In this document: positions 39,873-50,301 of the stretch, in pieces
How positions within the stretch are numbered: position 1 is the stretch's first letter
Layout: each line of letters begins with the position of its first letter
NCBI GenBank assembly: GCA_949752795.1
Contig: CATKHW010000058.1
Location: 2,170,001-2,234,000, forward strand
Direction: 5' to 3'
DNA from: Hyperoodon ampullatus
Lineage: Eukaryota > Chordata > Mammalia > Artiodactyla > Ziphiidae
Length of the DNA stretch: 64,000 nucleotides
Program-made: the position numbers and the translations under genes
The notes under the pieces: model-generated
Told to the model about the DNA's origin: nothing
The model's database searches: none
Seen by the model: only the letters and a program-made list of their open reading frames with translations

Positions 39873-41611
39873 CTGGGAAATTCTTTACAATTCCTTCAGG
39901 GTCTCTGATGAAACCTGAAATGACCCTATCTACAACGACAGCTGGATGTGGCATAAGACTGGACACTTTGGACTGAGAGGATTGGTGAGATTGGGTGAAC
40001 AAATGCAGACCATTTAAAGCAATAATGCATGGCACACATTCCATGGGTCCCAACTCTCCAGGTTGAAGGGAATATTACTACAGTTATAACATGTACGGGA
40101 AACCTAGAGAACGGACACACTGTGAATACGAAAGGTTTCTAAAACTCAACGAATAGTCCCTCTCCTGGTGCTCCGGTTTGACTTTCCATCTGCTTTACTA
40201 TCAACCTCCCAACTTGGAGAGACAGCCCCTTTAACCTCCTGGTTCGCACAGGATGCCAGTTTGGCAGAGGATGAAAGGGAAGAGGGAGAACCAATGAGAG
40301 AGTAGCTGTTAGGCATTTGGACGGGCACATATCACTGTAATTTCACGGCAGGAAGAAGAATTAACCAAAGTCTCAGCCCCCCACCGGGAACCAGTATAGG
40401 TGCTGAACCAAAATTTTGGACTTGCGGTCAGCTCACCTAAAACGAGTTGAAAAATGGAGCTCAGGGGCACAGCAATTCACAAACTGGCCGAGTAATAAAG
40501 GACAACTATCGTCCAAATATCTGTTGAGGGAAGGCAACGAGGCGGACTTGAAAGCGAGGCAGAATAGCAGGAAACAGATTTCAAGAGGTACGTTGGAATC
40601 GCCTTTAAAGCACAGGAAGAGCGGCACAACTTCGACAATGATGCACGTGGCCAAAAAGGGCGTATGCGTTTTCTCGTGAATATATTCAGGAGAAAACGCA
40701 TACGCCCTTTTTGGCCAAGCAAGCAAGCGGGCAATGCAAATCTGCACTACAAAGAAGTATCACTTCCCACCGGTCAAAAGGGACATCCACAAAATGTGTA
40801 AAAACCAGAAAGGCAAGACAGGCCCTGGAGAACAGGGAGCCTTGTTATGCTGATGGGCGGGATGTAAATTGCCATCTGCCTCTCTGAAGGAGTGCATTGT
40901 GTTCCCTAAAACAAGTAAACAACAGAGCTACAGAGCCAAGGGCACTTCCAGTCTAGGGAATATACCTTGGGAAAACTGAAAATCAAAAAGACACAGCCAT
41001 CCTAAAATTTAGGGCTGCACTGCTTACAAGGACCTCAACTTGGGTACACCTTAAATATCCCAGGAAATATCAAAATGGTTCAAAAAATTGTGGTACTTAC
41101 ATACGATGGAATATCCCTCAGCCATGAAATCAATGTCATAAGACCAGTAGCAGCAAAATGGGTGGATTCAGGTACGATGATTCTAAGTGAAATAAGTCAC
41201 AGAGAAAAAGAAACTTATCATAAGATATCACTTATGAAGATCCTGTAAACATGGCTACACTTGAACTGAGTTAGGAAAGAGAACAGTGACTCACATTTAG
41301 AAAACACTCTAATGCCTGCTTAAGGGGGAAGGAGAGGTGGGGTGATGCATAAAACCAGAGTTTGATATAAGCAGAGGTACCGTGCCAAAAACCAACTATG
41401 GAATAGGCAAGACCTACACCTTCCTCAGTGAAAGGGACTCAAAACCCCATATTTCCCACAGAGGAATATACCTGACTAGTAAGAATCTTAAAACCTATGT
41501 ATTGATATGTCTCCGTAAGGGAACCAAGTGTGTCTAGACTGGCATAAACATGGCAGCGAGAATCAGCTCAAACACACTATAAAAAGGAATTTCAAAAACA
41601 AAACAAAAAAA
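39873..41611 (+). repeat. Monomer U24, domain 2 ('taaaacgag' family)
   Basis: Palindrome 40646-40719, two mismatches ('cgtggcc', 'ctcgtgaata'). L1 3' block from 40733. Tetramer partner of U28. Confidence 0.93.
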
Positions 41612-42383
41612 CTGGGAAATTCTTTACAATTCCTTCAGAGTCTCTGATGAAACCTGGAATGACCCTATCTACAACGACAGCTGGATGTGGCATAAGGCGG
41701 GACACTTGGACTGAGAGGATTGGTGAGATTGGGTGAACAAATGCAGAACCTTTAAAGCATTAATGCATGGCACCCATTCCATGGGTCCCAACTCTCCAGG
41801 TTGAAGGGAATATTACTACAGGTATAACATGTACGGGAAACCTAGAGAACGGACACACTGTGAATACGAAAGGTTTCTAAAACTCAACGAATAGTCCCTC
41901 TCCTGGTGCTCCGGTTTGACTTTCCATCTGCTTTACTATCAACCTCCCAACTTGGAGAGACAGCCCCTTTAACCTCCTGGTTCGCACAGGTTGCCAATTT
42001 GGCAGAGGATGAAAGGGAAGAGGGAGAACCAATGAGAGAGTAGCTGTTAGGCATTTGGACGGGCACATATCAATCTAACTTCCCGGCAGGAAGAAGAATT
42101 AACCAAAGTCTCAGCCCCCCACCGGGAACCAGTATAGGTCCTGAACCAAAATTTTGGACTTGCGGTCAGCTCACCAAAAACGAGTTGAAAAATGGAGCTC
42201 AGGGGCACAGCAATTCACAAACTGGCCGAGTAATAAAGGACAACTATCGTCCAAAAATCTGTTGAGGGAAGGCAACGAGGCGGACTTGAAAGCGAGGCAG
42301 AATAGCAGGAAACAGATTTCAAGAGGTACGTTGGAATCGCCTTTAAAGCACAGGAAGAGGGGCACAACTTCGACAATGATGCA

Positions 42384-42457
42384 CTTGGCCAAAAAGGGCG
42401 TATGCGTTTTCTCCTGAATATATTCAGGAGAAAACGCATACGCCCTTTTTGGCCAAG
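42384..42457. repeat. 74-bp perfect palindrome (reference copy, U25)
   Basis: Two 37-nt arms (42384-42420 and 42421-42457) are exact reverse complements with no spacer; the centre is GAATATATTC and the ends are cttggcc/ggccaag. The L1 alignment stops at 'gacaatgatgca' just before it and resumes at 'gggcaatgcaaatc' 13 nt after it, so the palindrome is an insertion in ORF2-derived sequence. A transcript of either strand would form a ~35-bp duplex with a 4-nt loop; as DNA it could extrude a cruciform. All 37 units carry it, nine of them perfectly: U2, U11, U12, U20, U23, U25, U26, U31 and U37. Confidence 0.97.
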
Positions 42458-42471
42458 CAAGCAAGCGGGCA

Positions 42472-42479
42472 ATGCAAAT
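42472..42479 (+). promoter_or_regulatory. Octamer ATGCAAAT (POU-factor type motif)
   Basis: A perfect octamer occurs 15 nt after the palindrome in every unit I checked. It is inherited from L1 ORF2, where the same bases encode part of the 'EMQIKTT' stretch. There is no evidence that it acts as a binding site here. Confidence 0.35.
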
Positions 42480-43060
42480 CTGCACTACAAAGAAGTATCA
42501 CTTCCCACCGGTCAAAAGTGACATCCACAAAATGTGTAAAAACCAGAAAGGCAAGACAGGCCCTGGAGAACAGGGAGCCTTGTTATGCTGATGGGCGGGA
42601 TGTAAATTGCCAACTGCGTCTCTGGAGGAGTACATTGTGTTCCCTAAAACAAGTAAAGAACAGAGCTACAGAGCCAAGGGCACTTCCAGTCTAGGGAATA
42701 TACCTTGGAAAAACTGAAAATCAATAAGACAGAGCCACCCCAAAATTTAGGGCTGCACTGCTTACAAGGACCTCAACTTGGGTACACCTTAAATATCCCA
42801 GGAAATATAAAAATGGTTCAAAAAATTGTGGTACTTACGTACGATGGAATATCCCTCAGCCATGAAATCAATGTCCTAAGAACAGTAGCAGCAAAATGGG
42901 TGGATTCAGGTACGATGATTCTAAGTGAAATAAGTCACACAGAAAAAGAAACTTATCATAAGATATCACTTATGAAGATCCTGTAAACATGGCTACACTT
43001 GAACTGAGTTAGGAAAGAGAACAGTGTCTCACATTTAGAAAACACTCTTTTGCCTGCTTA

Positions 43061-43080
43061 AGGGGGAAGGAGAGGTGGGG
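43061..43080 (+). other. G-rich polypurine tract of the L1 3' UTR
   Basis: Runs of 5, 2, 2 and 4 guanines within 20 bp of almost pure purine. Mammalian L1 3' UTRs keep a polypurine tract at this point, and such tracts can fold into G-quadruplexes in vitro. It is present in nearly every unit. U22 has lost the G5 run (36101-36120 reads 'cttcagccggaaggagagg'). Confidence 0.65.
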
Positions 43081-43330
43081 TGATGCATAAAACCAGAGTT
43101 TGATATAAGCATAGGTACCGTTCCGAAAACCAACTATGGAATAGACAAGACCTACACCTCCCTCAGTGAAAGGGACTCAAAACCCCATATTTCCCGCAGA
43201 GGAATATATCTGACTAGTAAGAATCTTAAACCCTACGTATTGATATGTCTCCGTAAGGGAATCTAGTGTGTCTAGACAGGCATAAACATGGCAGCGAGAA
43301 TCAGCTCAAATCCACTATAAAAAGGAATTT

Positions 43331-43349
43331 CAAAAACAGAACAAAAAAA
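43331..43349 (+). other. A-rich tail, remnant of L1 poly(A), at monomer junction
   Basis: An A-rich run interrupted by C and one G, directly before the next unit's first base. Small differences here mark lineages: 'caaaaccaaaaaac' at the C-to-D junctions (before U4, U12, U13, U21), an almost pure A run before U11 and U20, and 'aaataaaata' in domain-3 Y units. It is also one source of the 1-3 bp length differences between units. Confidence 0.7.
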
Positions 43350-45087
43350 CTGGGATATTCTTTACAATTCCTTCAGGGTCTCTGATGAACCCTGGAATGA
43401 CCCTATCTACAACGACAGCTGGATGTGGCATAAGATTGGACACTTTGGACTGAGAGGATTGGTGAGATTGGGTGAACAAATGCAGACCATTTAAAGCAAT
43501 AGTGCATGGCACACATTCCATGGGTCCCAACTCTCCAGGTTGAAGGGAATATTACTACAGATATAACATGTACGGGAAACCTAGAGAACGGACACACTGT
43601 GAATACGAAAGGTTTCTAAAACTCAATGAATAGTCCCTCTCCTGGTGCTCCGGTTTGACTTTCCACCTGCTTTACTATCAACCTCCCAACTTGGAGAGAC
43701 AGCCTCTTTAACCTCCTGGTTCGCACAGGTTGCCAATTTGGCAGAGGATGAAAGGGAAGAGGGAGAACCAATGAGAGAGTAGCTGTTAGGCATTTGGACG
43801 GGCACATATCACTGTAATTTCCCGGCAGGTAGAAGAATTAACCAAAGTCTCAGCCCCCCACCGGGAACCAGTATAGGCCTTGAACCAAAATTTTGGACTT
43901 GCGGTCAGCTCACCTAAAACGAGTTGAAAAATGGAGCTCAGGGGCACAGCAATTCACAAACTGGCCGAGTAATAAAGGACAACTATCGTCCAAATATCTG
44001 TTGAGGGAAGGCCACGAGGCGGACTTGAAAGCGAGGCAGAATAGCAGGAAACAGATTTCAAGAGGTATGTTGGAATCGCCTTTAAAGCACAGGAAGAGGG
44101 GCACAACTTCGACAATGATGCACTTGGCCAAAAAGGGCGTATGCGTTTTCTCCTGAATATATTCAGGAGAAAACGCATACGCCCTTTTTGGCCAAGCAAG
44201 CAAGCGGGCAATGCAAATCTGCACTACAAAGAAGTATCACTTCCCACCGGTCAAAAGGGACATCCACAAAATGTGTAAAAACCAGAAAGGCAAGACAGGC
44301 CCTGGAGAACAGGGAGCCTTGTTATGCTGATGGGCGGGATGTAAATTGCCAACTGCCTCTCTGGAGGAGTGCATTGTGTTCCCTAAAACAAGTAAACAAC
44401 AGAGCTACAGAGCCAAGGGCACTTCCAGTCTAGGGAATATACCTTGGGAAAACTGAAAATCAAAAAGACACAGCCACCCCAAAATTTAGGGCTGCACTGC
44501 TTACAAGGACCTCAACTTGGGTACACCTTAAATATCCCAGGAAATATAAAAATGGTTCAAAAAATTGTGGTATTTACATACGATGGAATATCCCTCAGCC
44601 ATGAAATCAATGTCATAAGACCAGTAGCAGCAAAATGGGTGGATTCAGGTACGATGATTCTAAGTGAAATAAGTCACACAGAAAAAGAAACTTATCATAA
44701 GATATCACTTATGAAGATCCTGTAAACATGGCTACACTTGAACTGAGTTAGGAAAGAGAACAGTGTCTCACATTTAGAAAACACTCTTATGCCTGCTTAA
44801 GGGGGAAGGAGAGGTGGGGTGATGCATAAAACCAGAGTTTGATATAAGCACAGGTACCGTTCCAAAAACCAACTATGGAATAGGCAAGACCTACACCTTC
44901 CTCAGTGAAAGGGACTCAAAACCCCATATTTCCCGCAGAGGAATATATCTGACTAGTAAGAATCTTAAAACCTCTGTATTGATATGTCTCCGTAAGGGAA
45001 CCAAGTGTGTCTAGACTGGCATAAACATGGCAGCGAGAATCAGCTCAAACCCACTATAAAAAGGAATTTCAAAAACAAAACAAAAAC
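43350..45087 (+). repeat. Monomer U26, domain 2 ('taaaacgag' family)
   Basis: Palindrome 44123-44196, perfect. L1 3' block from 44210; ORF2 end open at 44444-44725. Tetramer partner of U30. Private: 'aactcaatgaatag' (shared with U27), 'aggccacgagg' (shared with U28). Confidence 0.93.
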
Positions 45088-46825
45088 CTGGGAAATTCTT
45101 TAAAATTCCTTCAGAGTCTCTGATGAAACCTGGACTGACCCTATCTACAACGACAGCTGGATGTGGCATAAGGCGGGACACTTGGACTGAGAGGATTGGT
45201 GAGATTGGGTGAACAAATGCAGAACCTTTAAAGCATTAATGCATGGCACCCATTCCATGGGTCCCAACTCTCCAGGTTGAAGGGAATATTACTACAGTTA
45301 TAACATGTACGGGAAACCTAGAGAACGGACACACTGTGAATACGAAAGGTTTCTAAAACTCAATGAATAGTCCCTCTCCTGGTGCTCCGGTTTGACTTTC
45401 CACCTGCTTTACTATAAACCTCCCAACTTGGAGAGACAGCCCCTTTAACCTCCTGGTTCGCACAGGTTGCCAATTTGGCAGAGGATGAAAGGGAAGAGGG
45501 AGAACCAATGAGAGAGTAGCTGTTAGGCATTTGGACGGGCACATATCACTGTAATTTCCCGGCAGGAAGAAGAATTAACCAAAGTCTCAGCCCCCCACCG
45601 GGAACCAGCATAGGTCCTGAACCAAAATTTTGGACCTTCGGTCAGCTCACCAAAAACGAGTTGAAAAATGGAGCTCAGGGGCACAGCAATTCACAAACTG
45701 GCCGAGTAATAAAGGACAACTATCGTCCAAAAATCTGTTGAGGGAAGGCAACGAGGCGGACTTGAAAGCGAGGCAGAATAGCAGGAAACAGATTTCAAGA
45801 GGTACGTTGGAATCGCCTTTAAAGCACCGGAAGAGGGGCACAACTTCGACAATGATGCACGTGGCCAAAAAGGGCGTATGCGTTTTCTCGAGAATATATT
45901 CAGGAGAAAACGCATACGCCCTTTTTGGCCAAGCAAGCAATCGGGCAATGCAAATCTGCACAACAAAGAAGTATCACTTCCCACCAGTCATAAGGGACAT
46001 CCACAAAATGTGTAAAAACCAGAAAGGCAAGACAGGCCCTGGAGAACAGGGAGCCTTGTTATGCTGATGGGCGGGATGTAAATTGCCAACTGCAGCTCTG
46101 GAGGAGTACAGTGTGTTCCCTAAAACAAGTAAAGAACAGAGCTACAGAGCCAAGGGCACTTCCAGTCTAGTGAATATACCTTGGGAAAACTGAAAATCAA
46201 TAAGACAGAGCCCCTCCAAAATTTAGGGCTGCACTGCTTATAAGGACCTCAACTTGGGTACACCATAAATATCCCAGGAAATATAAAAATGGTTCAAAAA
46301 ATTGTGGTACTTACGTACGATGGAATATCCCTCAGCCATGAAATCAATGTCATAAGACCAGTAGCAGTAAAATGGGTGGATTCAGGTACGATGATTCTAA
46401 GTGAAATAAGTCACACAGAAAAAGAAACTTATCATAAGATATCACTTATGAAGATCCTGTAAACATGGCTACACTTGAAGTGAGTTAGGAAAGAGAACAG
46501 TGTCTCACATTTAGAAAACACTCTTATGCCTGCTTAAGGGGGAAGGAGAGGTGGGGTGATGCATAAAACCAGAGTTTGATATAAGCACAGGTACCGTACC
46601 AAAAACCAACTATGGAATAGACAAGACCTACACCTTCCTCAGTGAAAGGGACTCAAAATCCCATATTTCCCACAGAGGAATATACCTGACTAGTAATAAT
46701 CTTAAAACCTATGTATTGATATGTCTCCGTAAGGGAATCAAGTGCGTCTAGACTGGCAGAAACATGGCAGCGAGAATCAGCTCAAACCCACTATAAAAAG
46801 GAATTTCAAAAACAAAACAAAAAAA
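45088..46825 (+). repeat. Monomer U27, domain 2
   Basis: Palindrome 45860-45933, three mismatches ('cgtggcc', 'ctcgagaata'). Loss of the stop in the palindrome opens a 145-codon + frame (45630-46067). L1 3' block from 45947. The preceding tail is the short form 'caaaaacctggg'. Confidence 0.93.
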
Positions 46826-48563
46826 CTGGGAAATTCTTTACAATTCCTTCAGGGTCTCTGATGAAACCTGGAATGACCCTATCTACAACGAGAGCTGGAT
46901 GTGGCATAAGACTGGACACTTTGGACTGAGACGATTGGTGAGATTGGGTGAACAAATGCAGACCATTTAAAGCAATAATGCATGGCACACATTCCATGTG
47001 TCCCAACTCTCCAGGTTGAAGGGAATATTACTACAATTATAACATGTACGGGAAACCTAGAGAACGGACACACTGTGAATACGAAAGGTTTCTACAACTC
47101 AACGAATAGTCCCTCTCCTGGTGCTCCGGTTTGACTTTCCATCTGCTTTACTATCAACCTCCCAACTTGGAGAGACAGCCCCTTTAACCTCCTGGTTCGC
47201 ACAGGTTGCCAATTTGGCAGAGGATGAAAGGGAAGAGGGAGAATCAATGAGAGAGTAGCTGTTAGGCATTTGGACGGGCACATATCACTGTAATTTCCCG
47301 GCAGGAAGAAGAATTAACCAAAGTCTCAGCCCCCCACCGGGAACCAGTATAGTTGCTGAACCAAAAGTTTGGACTTGCGGTCAGCTCACCTAAAACGAGT
47401 TGAAAAATGGAGCTCAGGGGCACAGCAATTCACAAACTGGCCGAGTAATAAAGGACAACTATCGTCCAAATATCTGTTGAGGGAAGGCCACGAGGCGGAC
47501 TTGAAAGCGAGGCAGAATAGCAGGAAACAGATTTCAAGAGGTACGTTGGAATCGCCTTTAAAGCACAGGACGAGCGGCACAACTTCGACAATGATGCACG
47601 TGGCCAAAAAGGGCGTATGCGTTTTCTCGTGAATATATTCAGGAGAAAACGCATACGCCCTTTTTGGCCAAGCAAGCAAGCGGGCAATGCAAATCTGCAC
47701 TACAAAGTAGTAGCACTTCCCACCGGTCAAAAGGGACATCCACAAAATGTGTAAAAACAGAAAGGCAAGACAGGCCCTGGAGAACAGGGAGCCTTGTTAT
47801 GCTGATGGGCGGGATGTAAATTGCCAACTGCCTCTCTGGAGGAGTGCATTGTGTTCCCTAAAACAAGTAAACAACAGAGCTACAGAGCCAAGGGCACTTC
47901 CAGTCTAGGGAATATACCTTGGGAAAACTGAAAATCAAAAAGACACAGCCACCCTAAAATTTAGGGCTGCACTGCTTACAAGGACCTCAACTTGGGTACA
48001 CCTTAAATATCCCAGGAAATATCAAAATGGTTCAAAAAATTGTGGTACTTACATACGATGGAATATCCCTCAGCCATGAAATCAATGTCATAAGACCAGT
48101 AGCAGCAAAATGGGTGGATTCAGGTACGATGATTCTAAGTGAAATAAGTCACAGAGAAAAAGAAACTTATCATAAGATATCACTTATGAAGATCCTGTAA
48201 ACATGGCTACACTTGAACTGAGTTAGGAAAGAGAACAGTGTCTCACATTTAGAAAACACTCTAATGCCTGCTTAAGGGGGAAGGAGAGGTGGGGTGATGC
48301 ATAAAACCAGAGTTTGATATAAGCAGTGGTACCGTTCCAAAAATCAACTATGGAATAGGCAAGACCTACACCTTCCTCAGAGAAAGGGACTCAAAACCCC
48401 ATATTTCCCACAGAAGAATATATCTGACTAGTAAGAATCTTAAAACCTATGTATTGATATGTCTCCGTAAGGGAACCAAGTGTGTCTAGACTGGCATAAA
48501 CATGGCAGCAAGAATCAGCTCAAACACACTATAAAAAGGAATTTCAAAAACAAAACAAAAAAA
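46826..48563 (+). repeat. Monomer U28, domain 2 ('taaaacgag' family)
   Basis: Palindrome 47599-47672, two mismatches identical to U24. L1 3' block from 47686. A 1-bp deletion in 'gtaaaaacagaaagg' (~47,757) is private. Confidence 0.93.
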
Positions 48564-50301
48564 CTGGGAAATTCTTTACAATTCCTTCAGAGTCTCTGAT
48601 GAAACCTGGAATGACCCTATCTACAACGACAGCTGGATGTGGCAGAAGGCGGGACACTTGGACTGAGAGGATTGGTGAGATTGGGTGAACAAATGCAGAA
48701 CCTTTAAAGCATTAATGCATGGCACCCATTCCATCGGTCCCAACTCTCCAGGTTGAAGGGAATATTACTACAGGTATAACATGTACGGGAAACCTAGAGA
48801 ACGGACACACTGTGAATACGAAAGGTTTCTAAAACTCAACGAATAGTCCCTCTCCTGGTGCTCCGGTTTGACTTTCCATCTGCTTTACTATCACCCTCCC
48901 AACTTGGAGAGACAGCCCCTTTAACCTCCTGGTTCGCATAGGTTTCCAATTTGACAGAGGATGAAAGGGAAGAGGGAGAACCAATGAGAGAGTAGCTGTT
49001 AGGCATTTGGACGGGCACATATCACTGTAATTTCCCGGCAGGAAGAAGAATTAACCAAAGTCTAAGCCCCCCACCGGGAACCAGCAGAAGTCCTGAACCA
49101 AAATTTTGGACTTGCGGTCAGCTCACAAAAAACGAGTTGAAAAATGGAGCTCAGTGGCACAGCAATTCACAAACTGGCCGAGTAATAAAGGACAACTATC
49201 GTCCAAAAATCTGTTGAGGGAAGGCAATGAGGCGGACTTGAAAGCGAGGCAGAATAGCAGGAAACAGATTTCAAGAGGTACGTTGGAATCGCCTTTAAAG
49301 CACCGGATGAGGGGCACAACTTCGACAATGATGCACGTGGCCAAAAAGGGCGTATGCGTTTTCTCCTGAATATATTCAGGAGAAAACGCATACGCCCTTT
49401 TTGGCCAAACAAGCAATCGGGCAATGCAAATCTGCATTACAAAGAAGTATCACTTCCCACCGGTCAAAAAGGACATCCACAAAATGTGTAAAAACCAGAA
49501 AGGCAAGACAGGCCCTGGAGAACAGGGAGCCTTGTTATGCTGATGGGCGGGATGTAAATTGCCAACTACCTCTCTGGAGGTGTACATTGTGTTCCCTAAA
49601 ACAAGTAAAGAACAGAGCTACAGAGCCAAGGGCACTTCCAGTCTAGGGAATATACCTTGGGAAAACTGAAAATCAATAAGACAGAGCCACTCCAAAATTT
49701 AAGGCTGCACTGCTTATAAGGACCTCAACTTGGGTACACCTTAAATATCCCAGGAAATATAAAAATGGTTCAAAAAATTGTGGTACTTACGTACGATGGA
49801 ATATCCCTCAGCCATGAAATCAATGTCATAAGACCAGTAGCAGTAAAATGGGTGGATTCAGGTACGATGATTCTAAGTGAAATAAGTCACAGAGAAAAAG
49901 AAACTTATCATAAGATATCACTTATGAAGATCCTGTAAACATGGCTACACTTGAACTGAGTTAAGAAAGAGAACAGTGTCTCACATTTAGAAAAAACTCT
50001 TATGCCTGCTTAAGGGGGAAGGAGAGGTGGGATGATGCATAAAACCAGAGTTTGATATAAGCACTGGTACCATTCCAAAAACCAACTATGGAATAGACAA
50101 GACCTACACCTTCCTCAGTGAAAGGGACTCAAAACCCTATATTTCCCGCAGAGGAATATATCTGACTAGTAAGAATCTTAAAACCTATGTATTGATATGT
50201 CTCCGTAAGGGAATCAAGTGTGTCTAGACTGGCATAAACATGGCAGCGCGAATCAGCTCAAATCCACTATAAAAAGGAATTTCAAAAACAAAACAAAAAA
50301 A
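48564..50301 (+). repeat. Monomer U29, domain 2
   Basis: Palindrome 49336-49409, two mismatches at the outermost pairs ('cgtggcc' and 'ggccaaa'). L1 3' block from 49423. Private: 'ctcagtggcac', 'ctgcattac'. Confidence 0.93.

Larger units (their letters stand above)
41612..42986 (+). pseudogene. Decayed L1 ORF2 C-terminal segment (U25)
   Basis: In intact L1 this region encodes the C-terminal, cysteine-rich end of the endonuclease/reverse transcriptase ORF2p, downstream of the polymerase core. Here it is interrupted by stop codons, at least one frameshift and the 74-bp palindrome. In frame from 42472 the codons read MQICTTKKYHFPPV, clearly related to ORF2p, and hit a stop about 40 codons on. 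A second frame, 42705-42986, is open for 93 codons and ends ...ILSEISHTEKETYHKISL plus four residues and a stop, the same distance from 'ISL' as the L1 stop. The two frames are out of register. No domain could function. Confidence 0.85.
41612..43349 (+). mobile_element. Reference monomer (U25) read as a 5'-truncated L1 3' end
   Basis: Landmarks in L1 order. At 41612-41680 the sequence follows the ORF2 stretch ending in the 'GAGGIRLP' region. At ~41,903 'tggtgct' aligns with the ORF2 Trp-Cys-Trp codons. At ~42,115-42,170 'ggtcctgaacc' and what follows align with the 'WDLMKLKSFC' codons. At 42295-42321 the sequence aligns with the 'NRHFSKED' codons. At 42471 'aatgcaaatc' begins the 'MQIKTTMRYH' stretch, and 42,860-42,986 matches the 'ILSEVSQTEK' end of ORF2. 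The 3' UTR and an A-rich tail complete it. The part after 42471 is convincing; the part before is more diverged and aligned from memory. There is no visible target-site duplication, as expected once a fragment has been tandemly amplified. Add or subtract multiples of ~1,738 for the other units. Confidence 0.85.
41612..43349 (+). repeat. Monomer U25, domain 2, near consensus
   Basis: Palindrome perfect; reference unit for the dissection above. Its left part matches U29 ('acaggtataac', 'aaagcattaatgc'). The 93-codon ORF2 end is open at 42705-42986. Private: 'atatcaatctaac' (~42,070), 'aaaagtgacatcc'. Confidence 0.93.
42987..43349 (+). mobile_element. L1 3' UTR remnant with A-rich tail (U25)
   Basis: About 363 bp between the ORF2 stop and the monomer end. 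Order matches laurasiatherian L1 3' UTRs: 'tagaaaacac', a purine/G-rich tract, 'agagtttgatataa', 'aatagacaagacctac', 'aatcttaaaacctatg', then 'ccactataaaaagg' close to the A-rich end. The direct junction from the tail to ORF2 sequence of the next unit marks where the ancestral fragment closed on itself. Confidence 0.8.
39873..46825 (+). repeat. Tetramer HOR copy 1 (U24-U27)
   Basis: U24 carries 'gcacgtggcc', 'ctcgtgaata' in the palindrome and 'atatcaaaatgg'. All three recur in U28, 6,953 bp later. U26 matches U30 ('cacttggcc', 'acatacgatgg'). U27 and the start of U31 share 'cctggactgacc'. U25 matches U29 in the left part ('acaggtataac') but not around the palindrome, so the tetramer is itself mosaic. 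Confidence 0.65.

Noticed and set aside
42154..42417. Recurrent 87-codon + strand frame running into the palindrome, in most units.
   Set aside because: It lies in decayed ORF2 sequence, varies by many amino-acid changes and frameshifts between units, and has no recognisable start context or domain. Shared descent explains the recurrence.
42384..42457. Palindrome as a bacterial rho-independent terminator.
   Set aside because: The T-run lies inside the stem, not after it, and the surrounding sequence is a mammalian L1 satellite.
42384..42457. Palindrome as a known mariner-type miniature element such as MADE1.
   Set aside because: The arm sequence does not resemble the MADE1 ends I remember, and there is no flanking TA duplication ('gatgca' on the left, 'caagcaag' on the right).
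42458..42470. 'caagcaagcgggc' as an L1 target-site duplication beside the palindrome.
   Set aside because: No matching copy is found at the A-rich tail end, and the L1 alignment continues on both sides of the palindrome, so this is not an L1 insertion edge.
42171..42485. Recurrent 104-codon minus strand frame starting just right of the palindrome.
   Set aside because: It is antisense to the L1 segment and starts at GTG. Differences between units are freely non-synonymous, and the frame is lost or altered in D and X units. I see no sign of selection.
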